A stretch of 64,000 nt of DNA from CAWBLP01 sp963789495 (GTDB lineage Bacteria; Pseudomonadota; Alphaproteobacteria; Acetobacterales; Acetobacteraceae): contig CAWBLP010000012.1 in the NCBI GenBank assembly GCA_963789495.1, positions 310,001 to 374,000 on the forward strand. The letters are read 5' to 3'. The translations under genes and the position numbers were made by a program. A model generated the notes under the pieces. The model was not told the origin of the DNA and did no database searches. It was given only the letters and a program-made list of their open reading frames with translations. Each line of letters opens with the position of its first letter. The first letter of the stretch is position 1. Below, one piece after another: positions 63,153 to 64,000 of the stretch.

Positions 63153-63737
63153 ATGACGGAGGCCAGAGTCCGCGGCTATTTCGGCATCGGCGTCGAGGGC
63201 GTGTCAAAATCCGCCAATGTCGGCGCGCTGCTGCGCACCGGCCACGCGTTGGGCGCGGCGTTCTGCTTCACCATCGGCGCCGGCTGGGATTCCCGCGCCG
63301 GCCGCCATGCCGACACGCCGAACACACCCGCGCATGTGCCGCTGTGGCGCTTCCCCGATGCCGCCGGGCTGGAGCTGCCGCAAGGCTGCGTGCTGGTCGG
63401 CGTGGAGCTGCTGGACAACGCGACCGACCTGCCATCGTTCCGCCATCCGCTGAATGCGGCCTATGTGCTGGGGCCGGAACGGGCCGGGTTGTCGCCCGCC
63501 CTGCTGGAACGTTGCCGGCACGTGGTGCGTATCCCGACCCGGTTCTCGCTGAACCTGGCCGTTGCCGGCGCCCTGGTGCTGTACGATCGTATGCTACAGC
63601 TTGGGAGGTTCGCGGACCGTCCGGTCGGCAGCCTGGCCGAACCAGGCAAGCTGCCGGAGGCGGGCGGGCACGGTCCGCCTCGCTTCCGCCGGACCAAGCC
63701 GGGCTGGATGCGGACGCCTGGGGACAGCTCGGAGTGA
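63153..63737 (+). CDS. TrmH/SpoU-family RNA methyltransferase
   Basis: This 194-aa SPOUT protein has NVGALLRTGHALGA near residue 23, motif 2 AAYVLGPERAGLS and motif 3 IPTRFSLNLAVAGALVLYD, forming the trefoil-knot SAM site. The family 2'-O-methylates tRNA or rRNA; the target site is unknown. It is divergent from the class I methyltransferase, with only 22 bases between their starts. Confidence 0.93.
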   Translation: MTEARVRGYFGIGVEGVSKSANVGALLRTGHALGAAFCFTIGAGWDSRAGRHADTPNTPAHVPLWRFPDAAGLELPQGCVLVGVELLDNATDLPSFRHPLNAAYVLGPERAGLSPALLERCRHVVRIPTRFSLNLAVAGALVLYDRMLQLGRFADRPVGSLAEPGKLPEAGGHGPPRFRRTKPGWMRTPGDSSE

Positions 63738-64000
63738 GCGCCGGCCAGGCTCACGCGTAGCGGGTTACCAGGCCGCCGCGCGTTCCCGGGGGGCGTGATG
63801 GGGCGGACCTGGGCGCCTCCTGCCCCTCGATCTCCGCGGCTGGCCGGGCGAGCATGCCCCAGCCGCCGGCGTGCGCCACCGCCTCGGGTCCCGGTGAAGA
63901 ACGCAGTGCGGCCCCGCATGGGGCTGGCAACGCGGACGGGTCAGTCGGGCGGGTGCAGGGTGAATATTCATGGGCGCCGGTGTAGTTGGCGGCATTGCTT
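63738..64000. other. window end, no gene recognised
   Basis: These 263 bases have short, Arg/Pro-rich ORFs on both strands with no recognisable domain. A gene running off the window cannot be excluded. Confidence 0.4.

Overview
The window is GC-rich, gene-dense DNA from an alphaproteobacterium. The best guess is a member of the Acetobacteraceae (Rhodospirillales). This rests on overall gene style and on the AccB-AccC-AroQ order, monomeric isocitrate dehydrogenase, Hint-domain surface protein, PEP-CTERM protein and palindromic intergenic repeats. No rRNA or tRNA gene was recognised, so the placement is inference.

Layout. 1-2533: two paralogous membrane-linked c-type cytochromes (the first cut by the window edge) flank a small membrane protein. 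2914-10973: an opine-dehydrogenase-like gene, a divergent Tat-type solute-binding protein, DppBCDF-type ABC importer genes and an FAD-dependent amine/amino-acid oxidase, which look like an uptake and oxidation unit. 11035-13454: a GST pseudogene, an EamA exporter and a divergent TetR regulator. 13476-15769: aroQ-accB-accC. 15904-17272: an insertion sequence with an exact 17-bp target duplication, lying just upstream of thiS-thiG. 18348-24248: two sulfotransferases, a Hint-domain surface protein and a PEP-CTERM protein. 24685-27619: fliOP, a DUF2076 protein and a CoA-binding protein. 27802-32436: ArsR/SRPBCC/DUF899, a universal stress protein and the potassium transporter Kup. 32513-38452: trpS, a solute-binding protein, a metallo-beta-lactamase-fold hydrolase and a frameshifted hybrid kinase. 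38827-40291: an intact IS1182-type element. 40560-47468: a small secreted protein, a NUDIX hydrolase, a large hybrid sensor kinase and monomeric icd. 47681-53909: a broken glycosyltransferase, an SDR, and a TetR-HlyD-ABC-permease export operon. 53993-55587: a second, frameshifted IS1182-type element. 55736-61756: the hydrogenase maturation operon hypFCDEAB, without hydrogenase structural genes in view. 61886-63737: a SAM methyltransferase and a TrmH-type RNA methyltransferase.

The most striking genome-level signal is the number of genes broken by one small lesion. Five carry frameshifts (opine dehydrogenase start, TPR-sulfotransferase, hybrid kinase/receiver, glycosyltransferase, HypA), two carry an in-frame TGA (GST, Hint protein), and one transposase is frameshifted. 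In each case the other reading frame continues the expected protein, so the lesions are either very recent or assembly errors.

The window also shows three precisely delimited insertion sequences, a palindromic repeat family (one copy split by an IS and one arm encoding the HypB C-terminus), a 12-copy heptamer tract and a four-copy 23-bp tandem repeat. I found no CRISPR array, no prophage and no clear defence system. The best candidate for an undescribed functional unit is the opine-like dehydrogenase/importer/oxidase locus, followed by the sulfotransferase/Hint/PEP-CTERM cluster.
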